From positions 1 to 64,000 of the forward strand of contig JAEUNM010000046.1 of NCBI GenBank assembly GCA_016791105.1: a stretch of DNA of 64,000 bases, given 5' to 3'. The notes below the pieces were generated by a model that did no database searches, was not told where the DNA came from, and saw only the letters and a program-made list of their open reading frames with translations. Made by a program: the position numbers and the translations under genes. Shown here one piece after another: positions 1-9,118 of the stretch. Each line of letters begins with the position of its first letter. Positions within the stretch are counted from its first letter, which is position 1. The DNA comes from Rhodocyclaceae bacterium. GTDB lineage: Bacteria; Pseudomonadota; Gammaproteobacteria; Burkholderiales; Rhodocyclaceae.

Positions 1-149
1 ATCTCTACGAAGGTGTCTGCCCCCGCCAAAACGGCGCTGACTGCGACCACCAATACTTCCACCAGGTCATACCGCGTCTTCTTTGCCTGCCGCGGGTCCG
101 CGATCGATACGAATACATCCGCCAAGCTCAACCCGCCTTCCGTCTCCAT
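1..149 (-). CDS. ISAs1 family transposase, N-terminal fragment (truncated by window edge)
   Basis: Reading leftward from the ATG at 147-149 gives about 49 residues containing SLADVFVSIADPRQAKKTRY and then LVEVLVVAVSAVLAGADTF. This is the signature of the DDE_Tnp_1-associated N-terminal domain of ISAs1 transposases: a 'DPR' segment, then a hydrophobic helix ending in 'LAGAD..VE'. The DDE catalytic domain would lie left of the window. Whether the full gene is intact cannot be judged. The reading frame is open to the edge. Confidence 0.75.
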   Translation of the reverse strand, partial: METEGGLSLADVFVSIADPRQAKKTRYDLVEVLVVAVSAVLAGADTFVE

Positions 150-194
150 GGAAATGCTCAAAAAAGACAGAAAACCACACAAATCAAGGCCCTG
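1..194 (-). mobile_element. 5' end of an ISAs1-like insertion sequence, cut by the window edge
   Basis: The first 149 bases encode, on the minus strand, the start of an ISAs1-type transposase. About 45 bases upstream of its ATG lies CAGGGCCTTGATTT (minus strand, from about 194), which has the CAGGG-type terminus usual in this family. I therefore place the element end near 194, about 180 bp upstream of purB. The other end, the full inverted repeat and the target duplication are outside the window, so the exact boundary is an inference. Confidence 0.6.
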
Positions 195-318
195 TGAACA
201 GCCCCCTGCCAAGCTGCCGATCGTGAACGACTATTGCATTCGGTTGACGACATTGGCATTCATGCGATTGCCCTGGGCTAGTCCAGCAGTTCTGTCCGTC
301 ATGGCGGGCCGATGTTAA

Positions 319-1752
<1,434 letters not shown>

Positions 1753-1760
1753 TCAAGCGC

Positions 1761-2078
1761 ATGGCCTTCGCCGACAACCTGAAAAAATTGCCGCGTATAT
1801 CCCACCTGGCAGCCATAGATCTGCTGGACGAGGCGGGCGCGGTGGTGGCCAGCATAGAGAACAAGCCTGGCTCGGCGGGTTCGGTCGCCGTGTATAACCA
1901 GCTCGCCCAGACCTACGGCGCCATCACGGCGGAAGCCGCGCGCGCCGGCCTCGAACTGTATGCCGAACACGTCGAGGACGCGCGCAACAATCCCGGCAAA
2001 CATCCGAACATAGACCGGCTGCTGGACATCACCCAAGCCGGCACGACGCTCAAAGTAAAACACCGCTTCGCAGTTTGA
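1761..2078 (+). CDS. DUF2322 family protein
   Basis: This is a 105-residue soluble protein with no signal peptide or membrane segment. It matches the proteobacterial DUF2322 family, including the segments ASIENKPGSAGSVAVYNQLA and PGKHPNIDRLL. The molecular function is unknown. It starts 8 bp after purB, so it is likely expressed in the same transcript. Length is typical of the family. Confidence 0.85.
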   Translation: MAFADNLKKLPRISHLAAIDLLDEAGAVVASIENKPGSAGSVAVYNQLAQTYGAITAEAARAGLELYAEHVEDARNNPGKHPNIDRLLDITQAGTTLKVKHRFAV

Positions 2079-2112
2079 TCCACCGCGCCCGGCAGCGCCG
2101 CTTCAAAACCTC

Positions 2113-2631
2113 TCAGCGGCCCGCCGCGGCTCTCGCGCGCATGACGTAATCCTGGTACGCAGGAATCGCGACGGCGGCCAGTATGCCGATGACCGCAATC
2201 ACCAGCAGCAGGCCGACTATCATGCCTACTTTGCCATTGGGCGGCGTTTTATTGCCGAAACGATTCGGGCCGTCGGTACCGGGATAGAAAATTACGATCA
2301 GATTGGCGATGGGCACAAACATGAGCAGCGCGAGCCAGCCCGATGCATTGAAATCGTGGCAGCGCTTGACGGTCAGCATCACCTGCAGAACGATTAACAC
2401 CAGATAACCCAGACCGAGCACGGCGGGATGCGTGAACGCCGCCAGCAGGCCGGCCACCGCCATGATTACAAATGCAATTCCCCAGCCGTAGGCGATATAG
2501 CGCAACCTGCCTATGCGGCCTGCCGTCGAAAACAGATTGAGCTTGAATTCCGCGTCGACGCCGGCTTGCGGCCCGTCCAGCCGTGCTGCCGGCGCCGCAA
2601 ATGGATTCACGGCGCGGGTTTGATCGTTCAT
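2113..2631 (-). CDS. DUF805 membrane protein with pilin-like C-terminal helix
   Basis: The 172-residue product has an N-terminal cytosolic stretch of about 25 residues. A DUF805-type membrane domain follows: GRIGRLRYIAYG, hydrophobic segments around 50-70 and 75-95, KRCHDFNASGW near 97, and the closing GTDGPNRFGNKTP. After that comes LLVIAVIGILAAVAIPAYQD, which closely resembles the N-terminal helix of type IV pilins. The ATG at 2629-2631 is preceded by AGGGGAG; a longer reading to 2850 lacks support. DUF805 function is unknown. The 3' end faces the 3' end of the DUF2322 gene. Confidence 0.8.
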   Translation of the reverse strand: MNDQTRAVNPFAAPAARLDGPQAGVDAEFKLNLFSTAGRIGRLRYIAYGWGIAFVIMAVAGLLAAFTHPAVLGLGYLVLIVLQVMLTVKRCHDFNASGWLALLMFVPIANLIVIFYPGTDGPNRFGNKTPPNGKVGMIVGLLLVIAVIGILAAVAIPAYQDYVMRARAAAGR

Positions 2632-3173
2632 GAATGCACTCCCCTGAAAGTTTGTAGGGCGGCCTGGCTGAGCGAAATTTGTTGCCAACCACCGCAAGCG
2701 CAGTCTGGCGCGCCACCCAAACGGCATGATACAGGCGTTCCAAGCAATGCTGTGTCGCCCGAAAAGAGGTCGCCGCGCCCCGGACTGGCTGACCTGCGGC
2801 AGGACGGAAATTCGAACCACCCTATCTGGGCGCCAAACATCGCATCGCAAGCCAAGCGACCAAGGCTTTAGCCCGCCTTCGCGCGCATTGGTCGCGTCCT
2901 AAGCTGTGCATCGGCATCGTCCGCAGCTCGCGGTGACGCACCACATTCGTGCCTGCGACGGTGCGAATTTGTGCGCATTGAACGCTTTTCCACGCCCGCC
3001 TCCTTGCGCGGCACCGGCGCGACGCGGCGCGGGCGCGGTAAATTTGGCACGGGCATATGCTTTGCTTGCCAAAATCGCGGCCGCCGCGCATGCGCACCCT
3101 GCCGCGACGGCGCGCCCAGGTGCAGCCTTGGCTACAGAACGCATCAAATGAATTCCCGCACGGGAGACCCCAA
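2632..3173. other. Intergenic region, no gene seen
   Basis: About 540 bp lie between the divergent DUF805 gene and the AtzG-like gene. The short open frames here show no recognisable protein. The only structure I noticed is an 8-bp inverted repeat, GCGACCAA (2856-2863) with TTGGTCGC (2888-2895). The segment must hold the promoters of both flanking genes, but I see no clear consensus boxes. Confidence 0.5.
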
Positions 3174-3371
3174 TTGGCATCTGCCCCACAAAGCGCACAG
3201 GATTGGCAAATTTACGTCGCCGTTACGGCGGCAATGCACGGACTTGAACTCGACCCCGCGCGCCAGGCCGAAGTGGCGCTGCAATTGCAGCGCATCGCCC
3301 TGATGGCCCAGCCTCTGCTCGACTATCCGCTCGGCAGCCACGACGAGTCGGCACCTGTGTTCCTGCCATGA
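3174..3371 (+). CDS. AtzG-like small subunit (DUF4089 type) of amidase
   Basis: This is a 65-residue helical protein of the AtzG-like family, read from a TTG start preceded by GGGAGA. It has the family pattern: a first helix (YVAVTAAMHGLELDPAR), a second (VALQLQRIALMAQPLLDYPL) and a closing 'HDE.APVF'. Its TGA overlaps the ATG of the amidase (ATGA at 3368-3371), so the two are translationally coupled. In the cyanuric-acid system AtzG stabilises the amidase AtzE. The only in-frame ATG (3231) would remove the first helix, which is why I prefer TTG. Confidence 0.7.
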   Translation: MASAPQSAQDWQIYVAVTAAMHGLELDPARQAEVALQLQRIALMAQPLLDYPLGSHDESAPVFLP

Positions 3372-4738
3372 CGACACATCCGAGCGCCACTGATTTTGCC
3401 CGCCAGGTTGCCCGCGGCGACGTATCGGCACGCGAACTGGCCACCGCAGCCCTGGCGCAGATCGAGCGCGATAACCCGCACATCAACGCCTATACCGCGG
3501 TGACGGCCGAGCGTGCACTGGCCGAAGCGGACCATATCGACGCGCTGCGGCGGCAAGGCGAAGTATTACCGCCGCTGGCAGGCGTTCCCTATGCCGTAAA
3601 AAACCTGTTCGACGTCGCCGGCATCACCACCCTGGCGGGCGCCCGCCTGTACGCGGCTAACGCGCCGGCCAGCCAGGACGCCACCCTGGTCGCCCGAATG
3701 AAATCAGCCGGCGCCGTGCTCACCGGCGCGCTGAACATGGACGCCTATGCCTACGGTTTCACGACCGAAAACACGCACTACGGCGTCACGCGCAATCCGC
3801 TCGATCCGCAGCGAGTGGCGGGCGGTTCGTCGGGCGGCTGCGGTGCCGCGATTGCCGCCGGCATGGTGCCCTGCAGCCTGGGGTCCGATACCAATGGATC
3901 GATACGGGTCCCCTCGTCGTTCTGCGGCATTTACGGACTTAAGCCAAGCTTCGGCCGCCTGCCGCGCTCGGGTTCGCTGCCTTTCGTACCGAATCTGGAT
4001 CATTTGGGGCCGTTCGCGCGTAGCGCAGAAGATGTCGCCCTCATTTACGACGCGCTGCAGGGCCCCGATGCCCGCGACCCCGCCTGCGCCCAACGTGCTT
4101 GCGAAGCAACCCTGCCCGACCTCACCCGCGGAATCGAAGGCCTGCGCGTTGCGGTGCTGGGCGGACATTTCACGCGCTGGGCCGGTACTGAAGCACGCGC
4201 CGCCGTCGCTACTGCCGCGCGCGTATTGGAAGCCAAGGACGAAGTCGAACTGGTCGATACCGCCGCCGCGCGCGCAGCGGCATTCATCATTACCGCCGCG
4301 GAAGCCGGCAACGCCTACTTGCCGCAACTGCGCGAACGACCGGAAGATTTTGAACCGCTCACGCGCGAACGCCTGAGCGCGGGTGCGCTATTGCCGGCTG
4401 CCTGGTACGTACAGGCACAGCGCCTGCGCGCCCGCTATCGTGCACAGGCGGCCGAACTGTTTCGCCACCACGACATCCTGCTGGCGGCGGCCACGCCCTG
4501 CCCGGCCACCCGCATCGGCCAGGAAACGATGGACATCAATGGCACGGAAGTGCCGGTGCGCCCCAACATCGGACTATTGACGCAGCCGCTGTCCTTCATA
4601 GGATTGCCGATCGCGGTGGTGCCGCTCGCGACTGCATGCGGACTGCCGATAGGCGTGCAACTCATCGCCCCGGCCTGGCGCGAAGATTTGTGCCTGCGCG
4701 CCGCCTGGGCGCTGGAACAGGGTTTAGTACGTGCTTAG
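3368..4738 (+). CDS. AtzE-like amidase (amidase signature family)
   Basis: This 456-residue amidase-signature hydrolase has the complete Ser-cisSer-Lys triad: Lys in VPYAVKNLFDVAG (about residue 77), cis-Ser in GGSSGG (about 153) and the nucleophile in GSDTNGSIRVPSS (about 178). Pairing with an AtzG-like partner points to the AtzE subgroup (1-carboxybiuret hydrolase and relatives). No other cyanurate, urea or allophanate genes are nearby, so the substrate is unknown. Many bacteria carry such pairs in purine or pyrimidine degradation contexts. The closeness to GatA does not imply tRNA amidation. Confidence 0.85.
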   Translation: MTTHPSATDFARQVARGDVSARELATAALAQIERDNPHINAYTAVTAERALAEADHIDALRRQGEVLPPLAGVPYAVKNLFDVAGITTLAGARLYAANAPASQDATLVARMKSAGAVLTGALNMDAYAYGFTTENTHYGVTRNPLDPQRVAGGSSGGCGAAIAAGMVPCSLGSDTNGSIRVPSSFCGIYGLKPSFGRLPRSGSLPFVPNLDHLGPFARSAEDVALIYDALQGPDARDPACAQRACEATLPDLTRGIEGLRVAVLGGHFTRWAGTEARAAVATAARVLEAKDEVELVDTAAARAAAFIITAAEAGNAYLPQLRERPEDFEPLTRERLSAGALLPAAWYVQAQRLRARYRAQAAELFRHHDILLAAATPCPATRIGQETMDINGTEVPVRPNIGLLTQPLSFIGLPIAVVPLATACGLPIGVQLIAPAWREDLCLRAAWALEQGLVRA

Positions 4739-4754
4739 CCAGGACAACGGTAGC

Positions 4755-5870
4755 TCAGGTTCGCGCCAGCAGGCGGCGCGATTCGTCCGGCGTGCGGAAT
4801 ATGAGCGGCCGGGTTTCCAGCAGGCCTTTCTGCGCCCGCTCGACCGCCTCGGTCACGACATGGTGCAGCGCCGACTTGTCGCAAACCGGATCGGCTGCGG
4901 CCGGATCGCCGGCCAGCATATAGGCCTGACAACGGCAGCCGCCATAGTCCTTTTCCTTTTCCGGACAACTGCGGCAAGGTTCTTTCATCCAGCCGGTGCC
5001 GCGATAGCGATTGAATCCTTCGGAGTCATACCAGATTTCGCGCAGGCTCATGTCGCGCACGTTCGGGAAAGCCAGGCCGGGCAGCATGCGTGCAGTGTGG
5101 CAAGGCAGCGCCGTGCCATCCGGCGTGATGGTCAGAAATACGTTGCCCCAGCCATTCATGCACTTTTTCGGGCGCGTTTCGTAATAGTCCGGCACCACGA
5201 AAAACAATTTCATGCGCTCGCCCAGGCGTTCGCGCCATTCATTCGTGACGGCTTCGGCGCGCTGCAGTTGTTCGCGCGTGGGTAACAAATGCTCGCGGTT
5301 CAGTTCGGCCCAGGAGTAATACTGGCTGTTGGCAAGCTCTACGTACTCGGCACCCAATTGGTCCGCCATTTCTATGATGCGGCCGATGTGATCGATATTG
5401 AGCCGGTGCATCACCACGTTGAGCACCATGGGCCAGCCGTGCTCCTTGATGATGCGGGCGCAACGCTGTTTCAGGTCGAAGGTGCGCGTATGCGACAAAA
5501 AGTCGTTCATTTCGCGCGTGGAATCCTGCAGCGACAACTGGATATGGTCGAGTCCGGCTGACCGCAAAATGCGCGCACGCTTCTCGGTCAGTCCCACACC
5601 CGAGGTGAGCAGATTGGTGTAATAGCCCAGCCGGTGCGCTTCCGCGACAAGAATTTCCAGGTCCGCGCGCAGCATGGGTTCGCCACCCGAAAAGCCGCAC
5701 TGCACGGCGCCCAGTTCGCGCGCTTCGCGCAAGGTGCGCAGCCAGTCCTCGGTACTTAGTTCCTGCTCATGGGCGGCAAAATCGACCGGGTTATAACAAA
5801 ACACGCAGTGCAGCGGACAACGGTAGGTCAGTTCCGCCAACAGCCACAGCGGTGGCCCGGGCAGCGTCAT
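4755..5870 (-). CDS. pqqE: PQQ biosynthesis radical SAM enzyme PqqE
   Basis: PqqE forms the carbon-carbon bond between Glu and Tyr of PqqA. The protein (371 residues) starts with the radical-SAM cluster motif CPLHCVFC near residues 18-25, and has the SAM-binding GFSGGEPML. Its C-terminal SPASM region contains CRSCPEKEKDYGGCRC and a later Cys for the auxiliary clusters. I chose ATG 5868-5870 because it overlaps the pqqD stop as ATGA; GTG 5876 is possible. It is the last gene of the leftward pqqABCDE operon. Confidence 0.95.
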   Translation of the reverse strand: MTLPGPPLWLLAELTYRCPLHCVFCYNPVDFAAHEQELSTEDWLRTLREARELGAVQCGFSGGEPMLRADLEILVAEAHRLGYYTNLLTSGVGLTEKRARILRSAGLDHIQLSLQDSTREMNDFLSHTRTFDLKQRCARIIKEHGWPMVLNVVMHRLNIDHIGRIIEMADQLGAEYVELANSQYYSWAELNREHLLPTREQLQRAEAVTNEWRERLGERMKLFFVVPDYYETRPKKCMNGWGNVFLTITPDGTALPCHTARMLPGLAFPNVRDMSLREIWYDSEGFNRYRGTGWMKEPCRSCPEKEKDYGGCRCQAYMLAGDPAAADPVCDKSALHHVVTEAVERAQKGLLETRPLIFRTPDESRRLLART

Positions 5871-6136
5871 TTCCACACCACCCAGCGCTGCGCGCGCGCG
5901 ATTTCCAGGAAGGCGTTTACGTCAGCCGCCAGCCCCGTCGCGGAAAACGCCTGTTCCAGATCGGTCACGATGCCCTGCATGTCGCGCTCGCCATCGCAGC
6001 GGCGCAAAATTTCCGCCGCGCTCTGATTCAGTTTGACCATGCCTTCCGGATACAACAGCACCCAGGATTGCTGCGCCTGTTCCCACTGCATGCGGAACAG
6101 CGGATTGAGGCAAGGACGCGCGCCGGCCGGGTTCAT
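5867..6136 (-). CDS. pqqD: PQQ biosynthesis chaperone PqqD
   Basis: PqqD is an 89-residue peptide chaperone that binds PqqA and presents it to PqqE. It shows the winged-helix-like family pattern: [20 protein letters not shown], then RCDGE, then a C-terminal helix ending [11 protein letters not shown]. The gene overlaps pqqC upstream and pqqE downstream by 4 bases each (ATGA), which suggests coupled translation in fixed proportions. Confidence 0.93.
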   Translation of the reverse strand: MNPAGARPCLNPLFRMQWEQAQQSWVLLYPEGMVKLNQSAAEILRRCDGERDMQGIVTDLEQAFSATGLAADVNAFLEIARAQRWVVWK

Positions 6137-6843
6137 GCATTCACGCCGTATTTGAGTGCCAAGGCGTCATTCATTTGCCAGAGCACGTCGAGTTTGAATT
6201 GCAGGATGTCCAGCGCCCGCAATTGCAGGGGACGCGTATCGAAATACGCCAGCGTGATGGCGAGGCCTTGTTCGACGTCGCGGCGCGCCTGACGGACGCG
6301 ATTGCGGAAATACTGCAAACCTTCGGTCTCTATCCAGGGATAGTGTTCCGGCCAATTGGCCAGCCGCTCCTTGTGGATTTTGGGCGCGAACAGTTCGGTC
6401 AGCGAGGCACACACGGATTCCTGCCACGGGCGCTGGCGGCAGAAATTAATGTACGCATCGACCGCGAATCGATTGCCCGGTATGACGTGGCGCAGATCGA
6501 CAATTTCTTCGCGCGAGAGGCCGACCGCCAGCCCCAGGCGTATCCAGGCCTCGATGCCGCCGGCGTCGTCGCCATGGCCGTCGTGATCCAGGATGCGCTG
6601 GATCCAGCCGCGCCGCACTTCGCGATCCGTGCAATTGGCCAGGATGGCCGCATCTTTCTGCGGGATGGCGATCTGATAATAAAAGCGGTTCGCCACCCAG
6701 CCGCGGATTTGTTCCGGCGTCGCGCGACCGCTATTGAGCATCACATTGAACGGGTGATGAATGTGATAGGCGGCGCCCTTGTCGCGCAGGCGCTGTTCGA
6801 ATTCGGTGTGGCTCCAGGGTGCCAGATCGACGGCATTTTCCAT
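6133..6843 (-). CDS. pqqC: Pyrroloquinoline-quinone synthase PqqC
   Basis: PqqC is a cofactor-free oxidase that carries out the final ring closure and oxidation to PQQ. The 236-residue all-helical protein has the conserved stretches [41 protein letters not shown] and [10 protein letters not shown]. Length is typical for the family. The start lies 6 bases after the pqqB stop, and the stop overlaps pqqD. Confidence 0.96.
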   Translation of the reverse strand: MENAVDLAPWSHTEFEQRLRDKGAAYHIHHPFNVMLNSGRATPEQIRGWVANRFYYQIAIPQKDAAILANCTDREVRRGWIQRILDHDGHGDDAGGIEAWIRLGLAVGLSREEIVDLRHVIPGNRFAVDAYINFCRQRPWQESVCASLTELFAPKIHKERLANWPEHYPWIETEGLQYFRNRVRQARRDVEQGLAITLAYFDTRPLQLRALDILQFKLDVLWQMNDALALKYGVNA

Positions 6844-6849
6844 GGTGGC

Positions 6850-7764
6850 TTACAGTTCCAGTTCCATCCCGTCCCAGGCGACTTCAATGCCGGCGGCTGC
6901 AAGTTGCGCGCGTTCGGCACCGTTTTCATCCAGAATCGGGTTGGTGTTATTGATATGGATGAGCACCTTGCGCGTCGCCGCGGGCAGCCGCGCCATCCAC
7001 TCCATCATGCCGCCGGCGCCCGCCTGCGGCAGATGGCCCAGTTTGCGCGCGCCTTTGTTGGCGACACCGGCGCTTTGCATTTCGTCTTCAGTCCAGAAGG
7101 TACCGTCCACCAAAACGCAATCGGCTTCCTGCATGGCGCGCCACACCTGGGCTTCGATTTCGCCCAGACCGGGCGCGTAAAACAGGCTGCGCCGGCTTGC
7201 TACGTCCGTCATCACGAGGCCCACGTTATCGCCGGGCACCGACTGATTGCGATGCGGCGAGTAGGGTGGCGCCTTGCTTTGCAGGGGTAGCGCGGTGAAA
7301 TTCAGTCCGGCGATGCCATCGACGGTGAAGCATTTGCCCAACGGCAGTTCATGCCAGCGCACGCCGCAGTAGTGTTCGAGTACGCGCAAAATCGGGTTGC
7401 CCACCGTCAAATCTTCGCGCACCGCCGCGGTGCACCAGATATCCAGCGGCTCGGAGCGCTCGCGCAGCATGTAGAGGCCGGTCGTGTGGTCCACCTGGGC
7501 ATCCATCAGCAGCACGGCGCGGATAGCGGTATCGCGCAATTTGCGCGCCGGCTGCAGGGCCGGATGCGCGCGCACCTGCTGCAACACGTCGGGCGAGGCA
7601 TTGATGAGCAGCCACTCCACCCCGTCACCGCTCACTGAGACCGAGGATTGCGTGCGCGCGCGCGCGACGATGCTGCCGCGGCGCAAGCCGTCGCAATTGC
7701 GGCAATTGCAGTTCCACTGCGGGAAGCCGCCACCGGCTCCGGAACCCAGTACGTGCAGACGCAT
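6850..7764 (-). CDS. pqqB: PQQ biosynthesis protein PqqB
   Basis: This is a 304-residue protein of the metallo-beta-lactamase fold. The N-terminus has LGSGAGGGFPQWNCNCRNC with the CxCxxC zinc site typical of PqqB. Further family blocks are DAQVDHTTGLYMLRE, VLVDGTFWTEDEM and LIHINNTNPIL. PqqB is thought to hydroxylate a tyrosine-derived intermediate. It is separated from pqqA by about 80 bp that contain a hairpin, while the following pqq genes are tightly packed. Confidence 0.96.
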   Translation of the reverse strand: MRLHVLGSGAGGGFPQWNCNCRNCDGLRRGSIVARARTQSSVSVSGDGVEWLLINASPDVLQQVRAHPALQPARKLRDTAIRAVLLMDAQVDHTTGLYMLRERSEPLDIWCTAAVREDLTVGNPILRVLEHYCGVRWHELPLGKCFTVDGIAGLNFTALPLQSKAPPYSPHRNQSVPGDNVGLVMTDVASRRSLFYAPGLGEIEAQVWRAMQEADCVLVDGTFWTEDEMQSAGVANKGARKLGHLPQAGAGGMMEWMARLPAATRKVLIHINNTNPILDENGAERAQLAAAGIEVAWDGMELEL

Positions 7765-7806
7765 GATTCGGGCGCTCGCGTCAAAACTCCATTCGTAAAA
7801 AGTAAA

Positions 7807-7832
7807 ACGGGCCGACCCAGGGGCCGGCCCGT
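7807..7832 (-). terminator. Hairpin between pqqA and pqqB (attenuator-like)
   Basis: A GC-rich imperfect inverted repeat (ACGGGCCG.CCC / GGG.CCGGCCCGT), read on the minus strand, is followed by TTTTACTTTTTA. It has the form of an intrinsic terminator placed right after pqqA. Such a site would give abundant pqqA transcript and less pqqBCDE, the ratio expected when PqqA is a consumed peptide substrate. Confidence 0.7.
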
Positions 7833-7845
7833 CTGCATTTCATAC

Positions 7846-7920
7846 TTAGCGCGTCGCGATGTACATCGTGATTTCAAAGCCGAAACGGAAGTCGCAGGCT
7901 TGCGGGGTTTGCCACTGCAT
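7846..7920 (-). CDS. pqqA: PQQ precursor peptide PqqA
   Basis: This 24-residue peptide is too short for ordinary gene callers. It contains the FGFEITMY core, where Glu16 and Tyr20 (spacing E-x3-Y) are the residues joined to make PQQ. A strong ribosome site (AAAGGAG) sits 8 bases before the ATG. It is the first gene of the leftward pqq operon. Confidence 0.95.
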   Translation of the reverse strand: MQWQTPQACDFRFGFEITMYIATR

Positions 7921-8044
7921 GGAAGTCTCCTTTGATCGGTGTTTCGTTGGAACGGGATTGCAAACTTGGCGGCTCAAGCGCCAAGCGTTCGAGCATTGTG
8001 CCCTGTCGCCCGACGCGGATCATCGGTGCAATCTGCATTCGACC

Positions 8045-8061
8045 CTCATGATTTTCATGAG
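8045..8061. promoter_or_regulatory. Palindrome in the pqqA-pip intergenic region
   Basis: CTCATGA-TTT-TCATGAG is a perfect 7-bp inverted repeat with a 3-bp spacer, between the divergent pqqA and pip genes. Its size and place suit a dimeric regulator. Which protein binds it, if any, is unknown. Confidence 0.4.
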
Positions 8062-8122
8062 ATGCGCGCGCCGCGGCCGCCATGCCGGCGTGATTCCGCG
8101 GGCATGGGTTAGCATTTGCGCC

Positions 8123-9118
8123 ATGAACCCGAAATTTTTGCGCTATCCGCTCTATCCCCCCGTCGAGCCTTACGACCAGGGCTGGCTGGAGGTCGGTGAG
8201 GGCCACCGCATTTACTACGAACAGTGCGGCAACCCGCGCGGCCTGCCCGCGCTATTCCTGCACGGCGGCCCGGGCAGTGGATGCACGCCGCAGCAAAGGC
8301 GATTTTTCGACCCGCTGCGCTATCGCGTCGTGCTGTTCGATCAGCGCGGCTGCGGCCGCAGCGAACCGCGCGGCGCGACGCACGCCAATACCACCGCGCA
8401 CCTGGTACGCGACATCGAACGCTTGCGCGCCCATCTGGGCGTGCAACGATGGCTGGTGTTTGGGGGTTCCTGGGGCTCCACACTGGCGCTCGCCTATGCC
8501 GCCGCGCAGCGCGCTGCCTGCCTGGGGCTGATACTGCGCGGCATTTTTCTGGCCGGCAAGGACGATACGGACTGGCTGTTCCGTGACAGCGCGCAGTATT
8601 TGCCCGACCACTGGGCAGAATTTTCGGCGCTGGCGCCGGGCCAACACTTGCTGCACTATTGCATGCGGGCGATTGCCGCCGGCCCGCCCGAGCGGGCCAT
8701 TGCGGCGGTACGTGCCTGGGTGCGCTACGAAGAAGCCGCCATGCGCTTTGGTCAACCTGATGCGGCCGTTCAAGCCCCACCCGATACACCGGAAGAAAAT
8801 GCCCGTCTGCTCGACAAATACCGCGTGCAGGCGCACTACCTGACGCAGGACTGTTTTTTTGGCGAAGACCAACTATTGACCGAGGCCACGCGCATGGGCG
8901 CTTTACCCACCGTCATCCTGCATGGCCGGCTGGACATGGTGTGCCGCCCGCAGGCGGCGTGGCGGTTGCATCGTGCACTGCCAGGCAGTCGCCTGTATAT
9001 GGCCGGATCGTCCGGACATAGCCCCTTCGACACGGAATTGTCCGCCGGCCTGGTGTCATCGACCGCGCATTTCGCCGAGCAAGGCAATTTTACGGATTGG
9101 CAGTTTCCGGCATCGTGA
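8123..9118 (+). CDS. pip: Proline iminopeptidase (alpha/beta hydrolase, S33)
   Basis: The enzyme releases N-terminal proline from peptides in the cytosol. Its 331 residues carry the family-specific LHGGPGSG oxyanion segment, FDQRGCGRS, the nucleophile elbow GGSWGS (about residue 115), LHGRLDMVCRP with the acid, and SSGHSPFD with the His. The start at 8123 fits the family; frames opening further upstream lack similarity. No clear ribosome site is visible. The stop overlaps the GTG of the following kinase (GTGA at 9115-9118). Confidence 0.92.
   Translation: MNPKFLRYPLYPPVEPYDQGWLEVGEGHRIYYEQCGNPRGLPALFLHGGPGSGCTPQQRRFFDPLRYRVVLFDQRGCGRSEPRGATHANTTAHLVRDIERLRAHLGVQRWLVFGGSWGSTLALAYAAAQRAACLGLILRGIFLAGKDDTDWLFRDSAQYLPDHWAEFSALAPGQHLLHYCMRAIAAGPPERAIAAVRAWVRYEEAAMRFGQPDAAVQAPPDTPEENARLLDKYRVQAHYLTQDCFFGEDQLLTEATRMGALPTVILHGRLDMVCRPQAAWRLHRALPGSRLYMAGSSGHSPFDTELSAGLVSSTAHFAEQGNFTDWQFPAS

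Noticed and set aside
2800..2840. TTCGAA-type T-loop resembling a tRNA 3' end
   Set aside because: The flanking bases do not form a T-stem or acceptor stem and no anticodon arm is found.
8109..8789. 226-codon Arg-rich frame antisense to pip
   Set aside because: pip is clearly coding on the plus strand; this is a shadow.
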